DNA of 32,790 nt from an uncultured Candidatus Saccharibacteria bacterium (lineage in GTDB: Bacteria; Patescibacteriota; Saccharimonadia; Saccharimonadales; Saccharimonadaceae). The number at the start of each line of letters is the position of its first letter. Position 1 is the first letter of the stretch. Of the stretch, positions 15,957 to 24,450 are shown one piece after another. The notes below the pieces were generated by a model, which made no database searches, had not been told where the DNA came from, and was given only the letters and a program-made list of their open reading frames with translations. The translations under genes and the position numbers were made by a program. Location: NCBI GenBank assembly GCA_938017675.1, contig CALIJB010000016.1, forward strand, positions 1-32,790, given 5' to 3'.

Positions 15957-18406
15957 GTACTTTTAGATATGCGTCTCAGCGAGCCAGCGAAGCGCGCTTT
16001 GGGCGGCTACTGTCGCCGATGATTGCAAAAAGCCTTTCATGGTTAGCATTATTACTGGTGATATCGGGTACTATGCTAGTAACTATGGAGCGTCTGTCGT
16101 TAGGTTGGCTGTGTGGTGCTCTGGCGGCAGTATTATATATGGCGGTGAAATTTTATAATTGGCACGTTCACGATCTGCCAGCTGGCGGGGGTGGCTCGGT
16201 TGATGATTTGCTAGCCGGCGACGTGTTGGGCCGGTTGTCGCGAGAACCGGATGTGCGAGAGGTTGCTAAAGTAATTGGTGAGGTGCCAAGCGGTCAATTC
16301 ATGGGAGTGCGTCTAGGTATAACGCCGTCATTTTTAGCCACTATCGCTGAGAGTTCGACGATTTCCGTTGACGAACTGTGGAGCGTAGCTGACGACATTC
16401 GCCAAGCCAATCAACTAGACCGTATCAGCGGTGCGGTATTGGCTGTTGCGCTAGTGCGCAGCTTTCCGAATTATCAATCGATAATAGCACAAACTCATCT
16501 AGGTGATGAAGACTTGGATGCTGGTATTTTGTGGCAAGAGCATTTGATGGAGATTGTTCGGCATTTTGGCCAGCGCCGGCGCACTGGCGGTTTGGCGCGC
16601 GATTGGTCGTTTGGCTGGATTCTGCATCTTGAGCGATTCGGGAAAAATATCAGCGAGCAAATTGGCGCTAGCCGTAATACCTTGTCGATTGACATACCAT
16701 CGCACGTGCAGGTGATTGATCAGCTAGTGGAAGCTTTTGGCACTGGCGGTCGGCAAAACGCAGTTCTTATCGGCCAAGCTGGTGTTGGTAAAACATCAGT
16801 AATTCATGCTTTCGCGGAACGAATTTTGGACGCTGATGCAAATGTGCCCGAAAATCTTCGTTTTCGCCAGATTTTTATCCTCGACTCGGCGTCGCTGATT
16901 GCGGCAGCGCCAGGACGCGGCGAGCTCGAAAACTTAATCATGCAGGTTTTAGGTGAGGCTTACAATGCCAAGAATATAATTGTTTGTCTTGATGACGCGC
17001 AGTTATTCTTCGAAGAGGGCGTAGGGTCAGTAGATTTAACAAATGTTTTGCAGCCGATTTTAGACGCTGGCAGGTTACGCTTAATTTTAAGCATGGACGA
17101 ACAGCGCTATCTCGAAATTAGCCGCCGCAACCCGTCGTTAGCTAACTCGCTTAACCGCATTAATGTCGCCGAGACAAACGAGGCAGAGACTAAAAAAGTT
17201 CTGCAAGAACAGCTAATTTCAATTGAATTCAACCGCAAAGTTACTTATATGATACAAGCGATTAACGAAGCTTATCGCTTGAGCCAGCGTTACATTCACG
17301 ATATAGCTATGCCTGGTCGGGCGCTTAAATTGCTAGAGTCGGCGGCTAGTTTCAGCGAGTCGGGCATCGTGACCATGAACTCTGTGCAGCAAGCGATTGA
17401 GCGGACAATGGACGTTAAAGTTAGCGTGGCTAATACGACCGAAGATCGCGAGCGGCTGCTGCATATGGAGGATTTAATTCATGAGCGAATGGTTGATCAA
17501 GCCCGTGCTGTTAACGTCGTCAGTGACGCTCTGCGCCGTGCCCGTGCTGGCGTGCGCAATGAGAATCGGCCGATTGGTACTTTTCTATTTTTGGGGCCGA
17601 CTGGTGTCGGCAAGACGGAGCTATCAAAAGCACTGGCCGACGTATACTTTGGCGGCGAAGGCAAGTTAATCCGCTTAGATTTGAATGAGTTTGTTCGCTC
17701 CGAGGATGTCGCGCGTTTAATCGCTGATGGAGCAGACGACCCGATGAGCTTGACTGCGCAAGTAATGAAACAGCCTTTCAGCGTGGTGTTGCTCGACGAG
17801 ATCGAGAAGGCCGCGCCAGAAGTGCTAACTACACTCCTGCAATTACTCGACGAAGGGATTTTGCGCGACGCCAAGAACCGTGAGATTAGCTTTCGCGATG
17901 CTATTGTGATTGCCACCAGTAATGCCGGGGCCGACAGAATTCGCGAATATATCGAGCGCGGCTATCGGCTTGAGCAGTTTGAACAGCAGTTTATCAACGA
18001 ATTGATTAGTTCGAACCAGTTTCGGCCAGAATTTCTCAATCGCTTCGACGAAATTGTGCTCTTTCGTCCGTTTACACCAGCCGAGTTGGTGCAAGTGCTT
18101 GATCTGATTTTGGCTGGCGTTAATAAAACCCTATTGCCGCAAAAGGTGTCAGTGACTGTTGATGACGACGCCAAACAGCTCCTCGTTCAGCAAGGCTACG
18201 ACCCGCGGTTAGGCGCTCGGCCGATGCGCCGCGTCGTTCAGAAAGTGGTGGAGAATACTATCGCTAAGCTCATGCTATCGGGGGCGGTCAATCCGGGCGA
18301 TTCGGTGAACATTGATGCCGAGCAAGTAAGGCGAATTTTTGAAGAATCTGAATCGCAAGTAGCTCCATTGCAAGGCGATGTGCCTAACCAGCAGAACCAA
18401 GCTTAA
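15944..18406 (+). CDS. Membrane-anchored Clp/Hsp100-like double-AAA+ ATPase
   Basis: 820 aa. Order: two membrane helices (about 29-48 and 52-69); a helical Clp_N-like region (about 85-220); AAA+ module 1 with Walker A GQAGVGKT (277-284) and Walker B IIVCLDDA (about 345-352); a short linker; AAA+ module 2 with Walker A GPTGVGKT (551-558), Walker B VVLLDEIEK (615-623) and sensor RPEFLNRFDE; and a C-terminal small domain with GYDPRLGARPMRR. It resembles ClpC/ClpB unfoldases, but there is no ClpB-type long middle coiled coil and no clear ClpC-type VGF loop for ClpP. Module 1 has LDDA rather than LDEIH. The ATG at 15944 is chosen over an upstream ATG in a stretch that codes the previous protein. 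The last 10 residues are Gln/Asn-rich. Confidence 0.92.
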   Translation: MASLGTFRYASQRASEARFGRLLSPMIAKSLSWLALLLVISGTMLVTMERLSLGWLCGALAAVLYMAVKFYNWHVHDLPAGGGGSVDDLLAGDVLGRLSREPDVREVAKVIGEVPSGQFMGVRLGITPSFLATIAESSTISVDELWSVADDIRQANQLDRISGAVLAVALVRSFPNYQSIIAQTHLGDEDLDAGILWQEHLMEIVRHFGQRRRTGGLARDWSFGWILHLERFGKNISEQIGASRNTLSIDIPSHVQVIDQLVEAFGTGGRQNAVLIGQAGVGKTSVIHAFAERILDADANVPENLRFRQIFILDSASLIAAAPGRGELENLIMQVLGEAYNAKNIIVCLDDAQLFFEEGVGSVDLTNVLQPILDAGRLRLILSMDEQRYLEISRRNPSLANSLNRINVAETNEAETKKVLQEQLISIEFNRKVTYMIQAINEAYRLSQRYIHDIAMPGRALKLLESAASFSESGIVTMNSVQQAIERTMDVKVSVANTTEDRERLLHMEDLIHERMVDQARAVNVVSDALRRARAGVRNENRPIGTFLFLGPTGVGKTELSKALADVYFGGEGKLIRLDLNEFVRSEDVARLIADGADDPMSLTAQVMKQPFSVVLLDEIEKAAPEVLTTLLQLLDEGILRDAKNREISFRDAIVIATSNAGADRIREYIERGYRLEQFEQQFINELISSNQFRPEFLNRFDEIVLFRPFTPAELVQVLDLILAGVNKTLLPQKVSVTVDDDAKQLLVQQGYDPRLGARPMRRVVQKVVENTIAKLMLSGAVNPGDSVNIDAEQVRRIFEESESQVAPLQGDVPNQQNQA

Positions 18407-19125
18407 GAAAGTTTTCTAACAAGAGTTTTGGCGGCGTGGCGGTTGACTGGTGCAACAATACCAACGGCTAGCGCGCCAATACCGCGCACGAGCGCCCGTG
18501 CTTTGGTTTTGTAGCGTTCTTTTTTGCTGAGGGATGTATTAGTAGTATCAAGCCGCGGCGACTCGGACCAGAATGCTAGCCGCACCGCTCTGACGCCGAG
18601 TGCCAAGCCTCGCTTTTTATTGCCGGCAAGCGTCTCGGCGTAGCTGGCTCGAGCGGTAAAATTAATATCATATTGATCAATTTCACGACGATTTAGTCCG
18701 TCGGCATGTTTGTGCGAATCCTCGAGTTTTTCTAGTCCGTAACGAAAAGTTTCAACAGTCTCGGTATTATTTTTTGGAGTATCAAAAGTCTCATCGCTTG
18801 CTATGCGCGATAATTGCATGGTTGCTAGCATGGCTGCGCTAGCTCCCAGCTCGCGCAGCGTGCTACGATTTGGTTCTTGTTCAGCTAAAGCTTCATGTTG
18901 ATTGACTGCCTCAGCAAGCCATTTTTCAGCTTCTTCGTAGTTGTCTATATGTCTATAGGCATTACCCGCGTCGCGCGCCATCCGAGCCTTTTCGGATGGA
19001 TCTGACGTTGTATTGTACGCCATTGTCGCTAGCATTGCGGCAAGAGAATAAAATCCATCGCGAATTGCTTGTACAGCCGATCTTGAATAGTCTTTAAAAC
19101 CCGGTTCGCCGCCTTTAGTCTCCAT
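18403..19125 (-). CDS. Hypothetical helical (TPR-like) protein
   Basis: 240 aa, soluble. The N-terminal 120 residues show two to three helix-turn-helix repeats of TPR character (RDAGNAYRHIDNYEEAEKWL, then AVNQHEALAEQEPNR) and two copies of an SAAMLATMxx segment, at about 32-45 and 110-120. The C-terminal third is basic (KKERYKTKARALVRG). The ATG at 19125 lies 6 bp after an extended -10 box (TGTTATAAT), favouring a leaderless start over a longer frame. Its stop shares the palindrome TTAA with the stop of the convergent Clp gene. TPR proteins usually bind other proteins; the partner is unknown. Confidence 0.75.
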   Translation of the reverse strand: METKGGEPGFKDYSRSAVQAIRDGFYSLAAMLATMAYNTTSDPSEKARMARDAGNAYRHIDNYEEAEKWLAEAVNQHEALAEQEPNRSTLRELGASAAMLATMQLSRIASDETFDTPKNNTETVETFRYGLEKLEDSHKHADGLNRREIDQYDINFTARASYAETLAGNKKRGLALGVRAVRLAFWSESPRLDTTNTSLSKKERYKTKARALVRGIGALAVGIVAPVNRHAAKTLVRKLS

Positions 19126-19131
19126 ACCTAT

Positions 19132-19140
19132 ATTATAACA
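19132..19140 (-). promoter_or_regulatory. Extended -10 promoter (TGTTATAAT)
   Basis: On the minus strand it ends 6 bp before the ATG at 19125. Confidence 0.7.
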
Positions 19141-19196
19141 TGAAAAATTACCTAATGCAAGGTATGCGTTTCGTATTTTTGCCAGCAATTATCTCA

Positions 19197-19790
19197 CTAG
19201 TCGCCAAGGCTTATTTTGATAGTGACGTAGCTAGTTTGATCATGGTCGAATTCACTAGTGGTCATCTTCGTGTACGGCTTGGCTATCTCGGAGGTACCGT
19301 ATACATAATCTTTATGCAATACCTGCGGTATAACGCTCAGGTATAAAATATGGCCGTTAGTATCCTTGAACGTATCGCTTTGAACGATAGTATCTTTATC
19401 TTTTGTATTGATAAGCGAGAAGCCGGCCTCTTTAATTTTTTTGGTTAAATCTATACGAGTTTTACTTACAGAAGTATTATGGCCATACTCTGTAGTGATG
19501 GATTTATCATTCGAAATATTACTTTTATAAACTGCTAGTCTATAAGATTTATCTAGCTTCAAATTGTTATATATACTATGAATTTGATTATAACGAGCAG
19601 TGTTGGTATATTCTACGACCATTCTGTCAACTAGATATACGCTCATAGCCGTTAGCCAAAAAAGTACAAAAACTAATATCGCATACACCAGTAAGCTGCG
19701 GCGCACCATGAAGTGAGTATCTGTTTTTGTAATGTGTTTGACACGCTGTTTGCGAGTCTTCTTGGGAGATTTTTTTGCCTTAGTAACCAT
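19197..19790 (-). CDS. Hypothetical single-pass membrane protein
   Basis: 197 aa. A very basic N-terminus (KAKKSPKKTRKQR) is followed at about 30-55 by one hydrophobic helix (SLLVYAILVFVLFWLTAMSVYLV). About 140 residues follow that should face outside (positive-inside rule). The outer part is polar with no cysteines, and a possible alpha-beta pattern ends in HILYLSVIPQVL and SYVTIKISLG. The ATG at 19790 lies 6 bp after an extended -10 box (TGCTACACT); an ATG two codons upstream abuts that box. No family recognised. It lies directly downstream of the surface-protein gene but has its own promoter. Confidence 0.72.
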   Translation of the reverse strand: MVTKAKKSPKKTRKQRVKHITKTDTHFMVRRSLLVYAILVFVLFWLTAMSVYLVDRMVVEYTNTARYNQIHSIYNNLKLDKSYRLAVYKSNISNDKSITTEYGHNTSVSKTRIDLTKKIKEAGFSLINTKDKDTIVQSDTFKDTNGHILYLSVIPQVLHKDYVYGTSEIAKPYTKMTTSEFDHDQTSYVTIKISLGD

Positions 19791-19796
19791 AAACAT

Positions 19797-19805
19797 AGTG
19801 TAGCA
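19797..19805 (-). promoter_or_regulatory. Extended -10 promoter (TGCTACACT)
   Basis: On the minus strand it ends 6 bp before the ATG at 19790. Confidence 0.6.
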
Positions 19806-19816
19806 TACCGATGCGA

Positions 19817-22054
19817 TTATTGGCTAAGTATAGTCGTGGTGACAGATGATCCGTTGATTATTGCGCCGGACAGCAAAGGTTGTTCCGTGGCTCTATTCGG
19901 ATCAAGCGGCTGGCGGCCTAAATTGTTGACATTATCGACAAGGGCAGGGAAATTAGCTGCCAAATCATTGTATGGCCTGCCATCAGGGATCGTACTATCG
20001 GTGGTGATGAATACCCAGCCGGCATTGCGTTGGCGCGATAAATTGATTATTTTTTGGTAATCGCTAGCTTTTGCGGCATAAATCGTATGGAAAATACGAT
20101 GGGAGTTTGCCGGATCTTTTTCAAAGGCAGAGTAAGCGGTCTTATAGTTATTAATATATTCGTCAGCAGTGCCTTCGTTAGTCATGAAAATATCAGCGTA
20201 TGGCGCAATCGCATCGGTGATGTGCGTACCAGGATTGGCAACGACTAATTTGTTGCCGTAGGTACTTTTCGTATAGTTATACAATTCTGCCATGTAAGCC
20301 GTTGCGCCGTTATTTCTGGATGATATCTCGTCGAAGTAAAAACCGTGAATTTTATCTGCCCCGTAAAGTTCAATGAACTTAGCCATCGCGGCTTTAACTT
20401 CGGCAATCGGGCGGGTTTGATGAATAGTGCGGATGTAAGCGACAGTCTTGAAGCCAAGCTCGGCGTTCTTTTTTAGCAGCCGCACATAGCCTGGGTCGAG
20501 CTTGGCGTTAGGACTGCCGTCTGCCATGATGAGCGTATACGGGATTTTGCTGCTGCCTGCTGTATGAACCGCTTTCCAGTAGTCAGAGAACTCGCTGCCG
20601 CCAGCCTCAGCGAGCGGATAGACGTATGATAGCATAAAGACCGACTGAGCATTGACTGCAGTAGAAGGGTTGGTATTTGTTTTATTAACCATACCAGCGA
20701 CAGCGTTGCTAAGAGAAACGGTGTAAGTTTTACCTTTACCGCCAGTGCCAGCATTGGTGTCAACGTAGAATTTGGCGCTGGTTTCTCCGGTTTTAATAAC
20801 CACTCGCTGGCTGTCCCAGCGGACGTTGAGATTGTTTGGGCTGCTCGTATTGTGCGTGATTTTGATATCCGCGCTAACATCGGTACTGGCTGCTTTGTCT
20901 AAAGTTGCCGTGTAAACAGCAGTCTCTCCTTCTTTGACGCTGGCTGGCCCATGAAGGGTAATTTTTGGCGCAGTCGCAGCAGGACTGATTATTCCCGCGC
21001 CAGTACCGCCGCCCAAATCATCAACTACCGAGCCGCTAAATCCGCTGGTGACGCTCTCTTTGTGTCCTTTTTTGTCGGTGTAACTGGCTTGGACGATGAC
21101 TTGCATACCCAGGTGGTCTTTGGTTTGCGCGAGAGTTTTGCCAGTTCCCAAGAATTTGCCGTAAAATTCGTACCATCGGTAAGTAATGTCGCTTTCCGGC
21201 ACGCCGTCGGCATCGGTAATGTGGGCAGTGAATACTTGTCCGACTCGGTTTATTCCGTCGATGGTGACGCTACCATGGTTATTATTTGATGCGGCGTTGC
21301 CGACAGCTATCGTAGCTGAGCTAATTAAATCTTTCATCACGTTTTTGTTGTTAGCATGAGTCGTTTTGACGGTGATTTTCTTGCCTGATTCTACTGGTGT
21401 CAACTTGTATGAGAAATAACTAGCCCCAGGAATAGCCGCGCCGTCGGCAAACCATTGATAATACCGTATGCCGCCGTCTTTCAATCCGTCGGGATCGTCG
21501 ATTTGTGCGATTAGGGTTGATCCGACCTCTGCGGCGCCGACGATTTTTACGGCTGCCTGCGCTGGCTCGAGTGTTGGCTTAGGCGGCTTGGACGGATTGG
21601 GCGGTGTAGTTGGTTTGTTGCCGCCAGGTTTAGTAGATGGGGTATTCGCAGGTTTATGGTTAGCAGCATTGTGAATTGACGGCCTGCCCGGCGACGCTAT
21701 TTGGCGGTAATGATAAGCATTGTGGTTTCCAACAACCGAGACGCTATTTCCAGCCGTCTTGGTAGAATCACTAGGCGAACTGTTCGTGGACTCGTCAGTC
21801 TTGGTCTGGTTAGTCTCGTTCTTGCCGTCCGGGTTTGAGCTTGGTTCTGAATCCGAATCTGGTCGCTGCGGCTTGCTATTTTCGTCGTCTACTTGAGAAG
21901 TAGTACTATGGCTAGGTCCTTGATTTGTCTGATTATGCTGATTCATGCTAATCAAACTGGTAAACAGCCAGTACAACAAAACTACTGCTAGTATAGCGGC
22001 CAATATCCCGATAACAACTTTTATTTTTCTATGGTTCGCTTGTTGGTTTTCCAT
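19817..22054 (-). CDS. Anchored surface protein: Ig-like, Calx-beta-like and spherulin-4-like domains
   Basis: 745 aa. A membrane helix at about 14-35 follows a short basic start, then a Ser/Thr/Pro/Asn-rich stalk (about 38-165) as in wall-spanning proteins. Two related Ig-like modules follow (about 170-255 and 258-345), each with a YxWF/YRWY strand and a GxTL or GKTL turn. Next is a Calx-beta-like module (about 360-465; SVKEGETAVYTATLD, then VVIKTGETSAKFYV). The C-terminal 260 residues look like the spherulation-specific family 4 / TIM-barrel glycosidase-like fold (MLSYVYPLAEAG, TVAYIRT, IHGFYFDEISSR, NPGTHI, IFMTNEG). The start is set by AGGAGAGGA just before the ATG at 22054. It is likely a glycan-binding or glycan-cutting protein on the cell surface; activity is unproven. 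Confidence 0.85.
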   Translation of the reverse strand: MENQQANHRKIKVVIGILAAILAVVLLYWLFTSLISMNQHNQTNQGPSHSTTSQVDDENSKPQRPDSDSEPSSNPDGKNETNQTKTDESTNSSPSDSTKTAGNSVSVVGNHNAYHYRQIASPGRPSIHNAANHKPANTPSTKPGGNKPTTPPNPSKPPKPTLEPAQAAVKIVGAAEVGSTLIAQIDDPDGLKDGGIRYYQWFADGAAIPGASYFSYKLTPVESGKKITVKTTHANNKNVMKDLISSATIAVGNAASNNNHGSVTIDGINRVGQVFTAHITDADGVPESDITYRWYEFYGKFLGTGKTLAQTKDHLGMQVIVQASYTDKKGHKESVTSGFSGSVVDDLGGGTGAGIISPAATAPKITLHGPASVKEGETAVYTATLDKAASTDVSADIKITHNTSSPNNLNVRWDSQRVVIKTGETSAKFYVDTNAGTGGKGKTYTVSLSNAVAGMVNKTNTNPSTAVNAQSVFMLSYVYPLAEAGGSEFSDYWKAVHTAGSSKIPYTLIMADGSPNAKLDPGYVRLLKKNAELGFKTVAYIRTIHQTRPIAEVKAAMAKFIELYGADKIHGFYFDEISSRNNGATAYMAELYNYTKSTYGNKLVVANPGTHITDAIAPYADIFMTNEGTADEYINNYKTAYSAFEKDPANSHRIFHTIYAAKASDYQKIINLSRQRNAGWVFITTDSTIPDGRPYNDLAANFPALVDNVNNLGRQPLDPNRATEQPLLSGAIINGSSVTTTILSQ

Positions 22055-22133
22055 ATTCCTCTCCTCAGAATACAATACCTCAATTTAAGCATAGGCGATA
22101 TGGAAAGTCAAATAACGAATCAATCATCAAATT

Positions 22134-22163
22134 AAAAAAATAGACAGCTGTCATTGCTGCTAT
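22134..22163 (-). terminator. Terminator downstream of tRNA-Arg(CCG)
   Basis: On the minus strand ATAGCAGC pairs with GCTG-T-CTAT (one bulged T) around a 7-nt loop, followed by a run of seven T. Confidence 0.7.
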
Positions 22164-22166
22164 CTT

Positions 22167-22243
22167 TGGTACCCCGCACAGGAATCGAACCTGCAACCTT
22201 TGGTACCGGAAACCAACGCTCTATCCAGTTGAGCTAACGGGGC
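22167..22243 (-). tRNA. tRNA-Arg (anticodon CCG)
   Basis: Full cloverleaf with encoded CCA. Anticodon stem TTGGT/ACCAA closes the loop TTCCGGT, anticodon CCG, reading CGG. The acceptor GCCCCGT/GCGGGGT has wobble pairs at both ends. No strong promoter sits right upstream, so it may be cotranscribed with the tRNA-Arg(UCG) 86 bp upstream. Confidence 0.95.
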
Positions 22244-22329
22244 ATATATTTTGGCAGCGTAATCGCAACCATACGGTTTATACGCGTAAAACGCTAACAA
22301 TTCTCTGGCGTAAATTAACGCTATAAAAA

Positions 22330-22406
22330 TGGTACGCCCGGCAGGATTCGAACCTGCGACCCCTTGGTTCGAAGCCAAGTACTCTAATCCGCTGAGCTAC
22401 GGGCGC
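22330..22406 (-). tRNA. tRNA-Arg (anticodon UCG)
   Basis: Cloverleaf with acceptor GCGCCCG/CGGGCGT, anticodon stem CTTGG/CCAAG, loop CTTCGAA (anticodon TCG), T arm GCAGG/CCTGC and encoded CCA. Its -10 box ends about 8 bp before the tRNA, giving a leader of only about 2 nt. Confidence 0.97.
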
Positions 22407-22414
22407 CTATCGCA

Positions 22415-22423
22415 ATTATATCA
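22415..22423 (-). promoter_or_regulatory. Extended -10 promoter of tRNA-Arg(UCG) (TGATATAAT)
   Basis: On the minus strand TG-A-TATAAT predicts a start near 22408, 2 nt before the tRNA. It faces the murB -10 box (22431-22436) with a 10-bp gap, so the two promoters overlap. Confidence 0.75.
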
Positions 22424-22430
22424 CATATTG

Positions 22431-22436
22431 TATAAT
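22431..22436 (+). promoter_or_regulatory. -10 box of murB (TATAAT)
   Basis: A perfect TATAAT ends 6 bp before the murB ATG, implying a leaderless mRNA. Confidence 0.75.
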
Positions 22437-22442
22437 CAAACT

Positions 22443-23486
22443 ATGAACATACAGCAGGACATCTCTCTCAAAAAGCTTACAACTATGCAGCTCGGCGGCG
22501 TGGCTCGGCAAGTTGTCGAGGCTAGAACTCGCGCCGATATCGCCGAAGCAGTACGCTATGCTCATGAGCACAATCTGGATATCTACGTTCTCGGCGGCGG
22601 CAGTAATACGTTAGCGCACGACGAGGGTTTCGACGGACTTATTATACTCAATCGCATCCCAGGTTTTGAAGTTGTTGACGAAACTGACGATTTGGTGACG
22701 ATTGTAGCTGGTGCTGGCGAGGTTTGGGATGACTTCGTACGGCGGACGGTCGAGATGAATCTCAGCGGCGTGGAATGCTTGTCGGCGATCCCCGGTACGG
22801 TCGGTGCGGCGCCTGTACAGAATATTGGTGCTTACGGCCAAGAGGCTGCTTCAACGATTGTCTCGGTCAATGCCTACGATACGCGCGATAACCAATTTGT
22901 AACTATTAGCAATGCTGAGTGTGACTTTGCGTATCGCCATAGTATCTTTCGCGGTCGATGGGCGGGGCGCTATATCATAACGTCAGTGACGTTTAACTTG
23001 TCGCGGCATCAATCTCAACCGCCGTTTTATGCAGCGATTCAGCGTTATTTAGACGAGCACGATATTCACGATTATTCACCGCAAACATTACGCGAAGTTG
23101 TGATGAAGATTCGCTTTGATAAGTTGCCCGACCCGAAAGTCCGCCCAAACGCTGGTTCGTTCTTCAAGAACGCTATTGTTTCGGCTGATAAATTATCTAA
23201 ATTGCAGCAGAAGTATCCTGATGTCCCGCATTATGATATGTTGCATGATACATACAAAATTCCAACTGGCTGGCTAATTGATCAATGCGGGCTCAAAGGT
23301 ACGCTTCATTATGGTATGCGCGTTCACGACAAAAACGCGCTAGTCCTTATCAATGAGTCGGCACAGAGCTATGAAAATCTAGCGCAAGCTCGCCAAAAAA
23401 TTATTGACACCGTTTACCAAAAATTTGGTATCACCATTGAGCAAGAGCCGTTAGAGATACCTGGCAAAAACTCAGAAAAAGCATAG
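22443..23486 (+). CDS. murB: UDP-N-acetylenolpyruvoylglucosamine reductase
   Basis: 347 aa. FAD- and NADPH-dependent enzyme that makes UDP-MurNAc, the second committed step of peptidoglycan synthesis. FAD-binding block YVLGGGSNTLAHDEGFDG at about 48-65; SAIPGTVGAAPVQNIGAYGQE at about 114-134; YRHSIFRG at about 164-171, typical of type I (E. coli-like) MurB; the proton donor Ser239 in PNAGSFFKN; late block GWLIDQCGLKG. The frame is open back into the tRNA, but the ATG at 22443, 6 bp after TATAAT, is the sensible start. MurA is about 5.6 kb further on, so wall genes are near each other but not in one operon. Confidence 0.97.
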   Translation: MNIQQDISLKKLTTMQLGGVARQVVEARTRADIAEAVRYAHEHNLDIYVLGGGSNTLAHDEGFDGLIILNRIPGFEVVDETDDLVTIVAGAGEVWDDFVRRTVEMNLSGVECLSAIPGTVGAAPVQNIGAYGQEAASTIVSVNAYDTRDNQFVTISNAECDFAYRHSIFRGRWAGRYIITSVTFNLSRHQSQPPFYAAIQRYLDEHDIHDYSPQTLREVVMKIRFDKLPDPKVRPNAGSFFKNAIVSADKLSKLQQKYPDVPHYDMLHDTYKIPTGWLIDQCGLKGTLHYGMRVHDKNALVLINESAQSYENLAQARQKIIDTVYQKFGITIEQEPLEIPGKNSEKA

Positions 23487-23506
23487 CCATTTTATAAATT
23501 GTGCGC

Positions 23507-23512
23507 TACAAT
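23507..23512 (+). promoter_or_regulatory. -10 box of the minor pilin operon (TACAAT)
   Basis: TACAAT ends 6 bp before the ATG at 23519 (leaderless) and lies in the 32-bp gap after murB. Confidence 0.55.
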
Positions 23513-23518
23513 TAAGTC

Positions 23519-24034
23519 ATGAAGCGTAAAGAGGGCGGGTTTACTATAGTTGAAGTGGTTATTGCAGTTACCGTCATCGGTGTGCTGCTGATAATTGCTA
23601 TAGCTACGTTCAACGGCTTGACGGCGAAAGGTCGCGATGCAACCCGTAGAGCTCGCGCTGAAGCCATGGCTCTAGATCTTGAACGTTATTATAAGTACAA
23701 CACTACTTCCAGGGGGCATGAGTACCCAACTGGCAACGCGCTGTTAGCTGATATAGGCAAATATTTTAGTGACACTACAGTTGTGCAAGATCCCTCCCGC
23801 TCTGGTAATAGGCTAGTCAAGGGCTGCCCGGCGGCTGGCCCGATACCAGCCAGCTGGGGCTGGACGGATGAGCAGAAAATGCTCTACAGGTATTGCGCTC
23901 AAGACAGAGAGAGATCCGATTGTGATAAAGTTTACGGTGCCTCGGGCAGGGATGTTTGCGTCGGTTTCAGAATATATTACTATAGCGAATCAGATAATGC
24001 GCTTTATCAGGTGAATAGCATATGGTCAAGATGA
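23519..24034 (+). CDS. Type IV minor pilin (PilE/GspG-H-like)
   Basis: 171 aa. A short basic leader (MKRKEGG) ends at the prepilin peptidase site, G before FTIVEVVIAV, with the conserved Glu at +5 of the mature protein. The N-terminal helix runs to about residue 60 and includes an RDATRRARAEAMALDLERYY stretch typical of GspG/PilE-like pilins. The C-terminal head holds five Cys (about 100, 122, 130, 133 and 142), suggesting disulfides outside the cell. First gene of a tightly overlapping four-gene pilin operon; the next gene starts 13 bp before its end. Confidence 0.93.
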   Translation: MKRKEGGFTIVEVVIAVTVIGVLLIIAIATFNGLTAKGRDATRRARAEAMALDLERYYKYNTTSRGHEYPTGNALLADIGKYFSDTTVVQDPSRSGNRLVKGCPAAGPIPASWGWTDEQKMLYRYCAQDRERSDCDKVYGASGRDVCVGFRIYYYSESDNALYQVNSIWSR

Positions 24035-24450
24035 GAACGGATGAAGGTTTTACAATCGTTGAGGTGGTAGTTACACTGTTATTTATTTCGATAATATCGC
24101 TTGGTATATTAACGATGCATACCCAGGTTAGTATACTCTCGATTATCAACCGCCAGGATCAAAAGGCTAGTTATTTAGCGTATGACAATATGCGTAAGTA
24201 TGTTAACGGAGCTCCGCCAACTTGGTTTTTGTGTACCAGTCAGCTGCCAGGCGCTGTGCAGCAGGTATTGCTTGACTCAGAAGGGCATATTAGTGAGTTG
24301 CCCGGAACTATCAAGCAAAAAGTTGTGGCATCGGCGCCGTATGGTTGCGGCGACACTGTCAGCAGTTTGGGTATGCCGATTCGTGTTGAATCTGTAGTAA
24401 CATATGGTAATGGTAAGAGGGTAACCCATGTTGCATATGCGGCATTCTAA
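24022..24450 (+). CDS. Type IV minor pilin (PilV/GspI-like)
   Basis: 142 aa. Leader MVKMRTDEG, then FTIVEVVVTLLFISIISLGIL with Glu at +5. Small head with two Cys (about 67 and 109). By size and position (second of four) it matches the PilV/GspI role in the priming complex that starts pilus assembly. The ATG at 24022 is preferred to the one at 24031, which forms ATGA with the previous stop, because AGGTGA is 7 nt before it. Confidence 0.9.
   Translation: MVKMRTDEGFTIVEVVVTLLFISIISLGILTMHTQVSILSIINRQDQKASYLAYDNMRKYVNGAPPTWFLCTSQLPGAVQQVLLDSEGHISELPGTIKQKVVASAPYGCGDTVSSLGMPIRVESVVTYGNGKRVTHVAYAAF

Noticed and set aside
19140..19346. 68-aa plus-strand open frame
   Set aside because: Lies antisense to the 197-aa membrane protein, which has a proper promoter and a membrane-anchor pattern; no ribosome binding site.
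22329..22442. N-terminal extension of MurB
   Set aside because: This stretch is the tRNA-Arg(UCG) gene and the promoter; MurB homology begins at the ATG at 22443.
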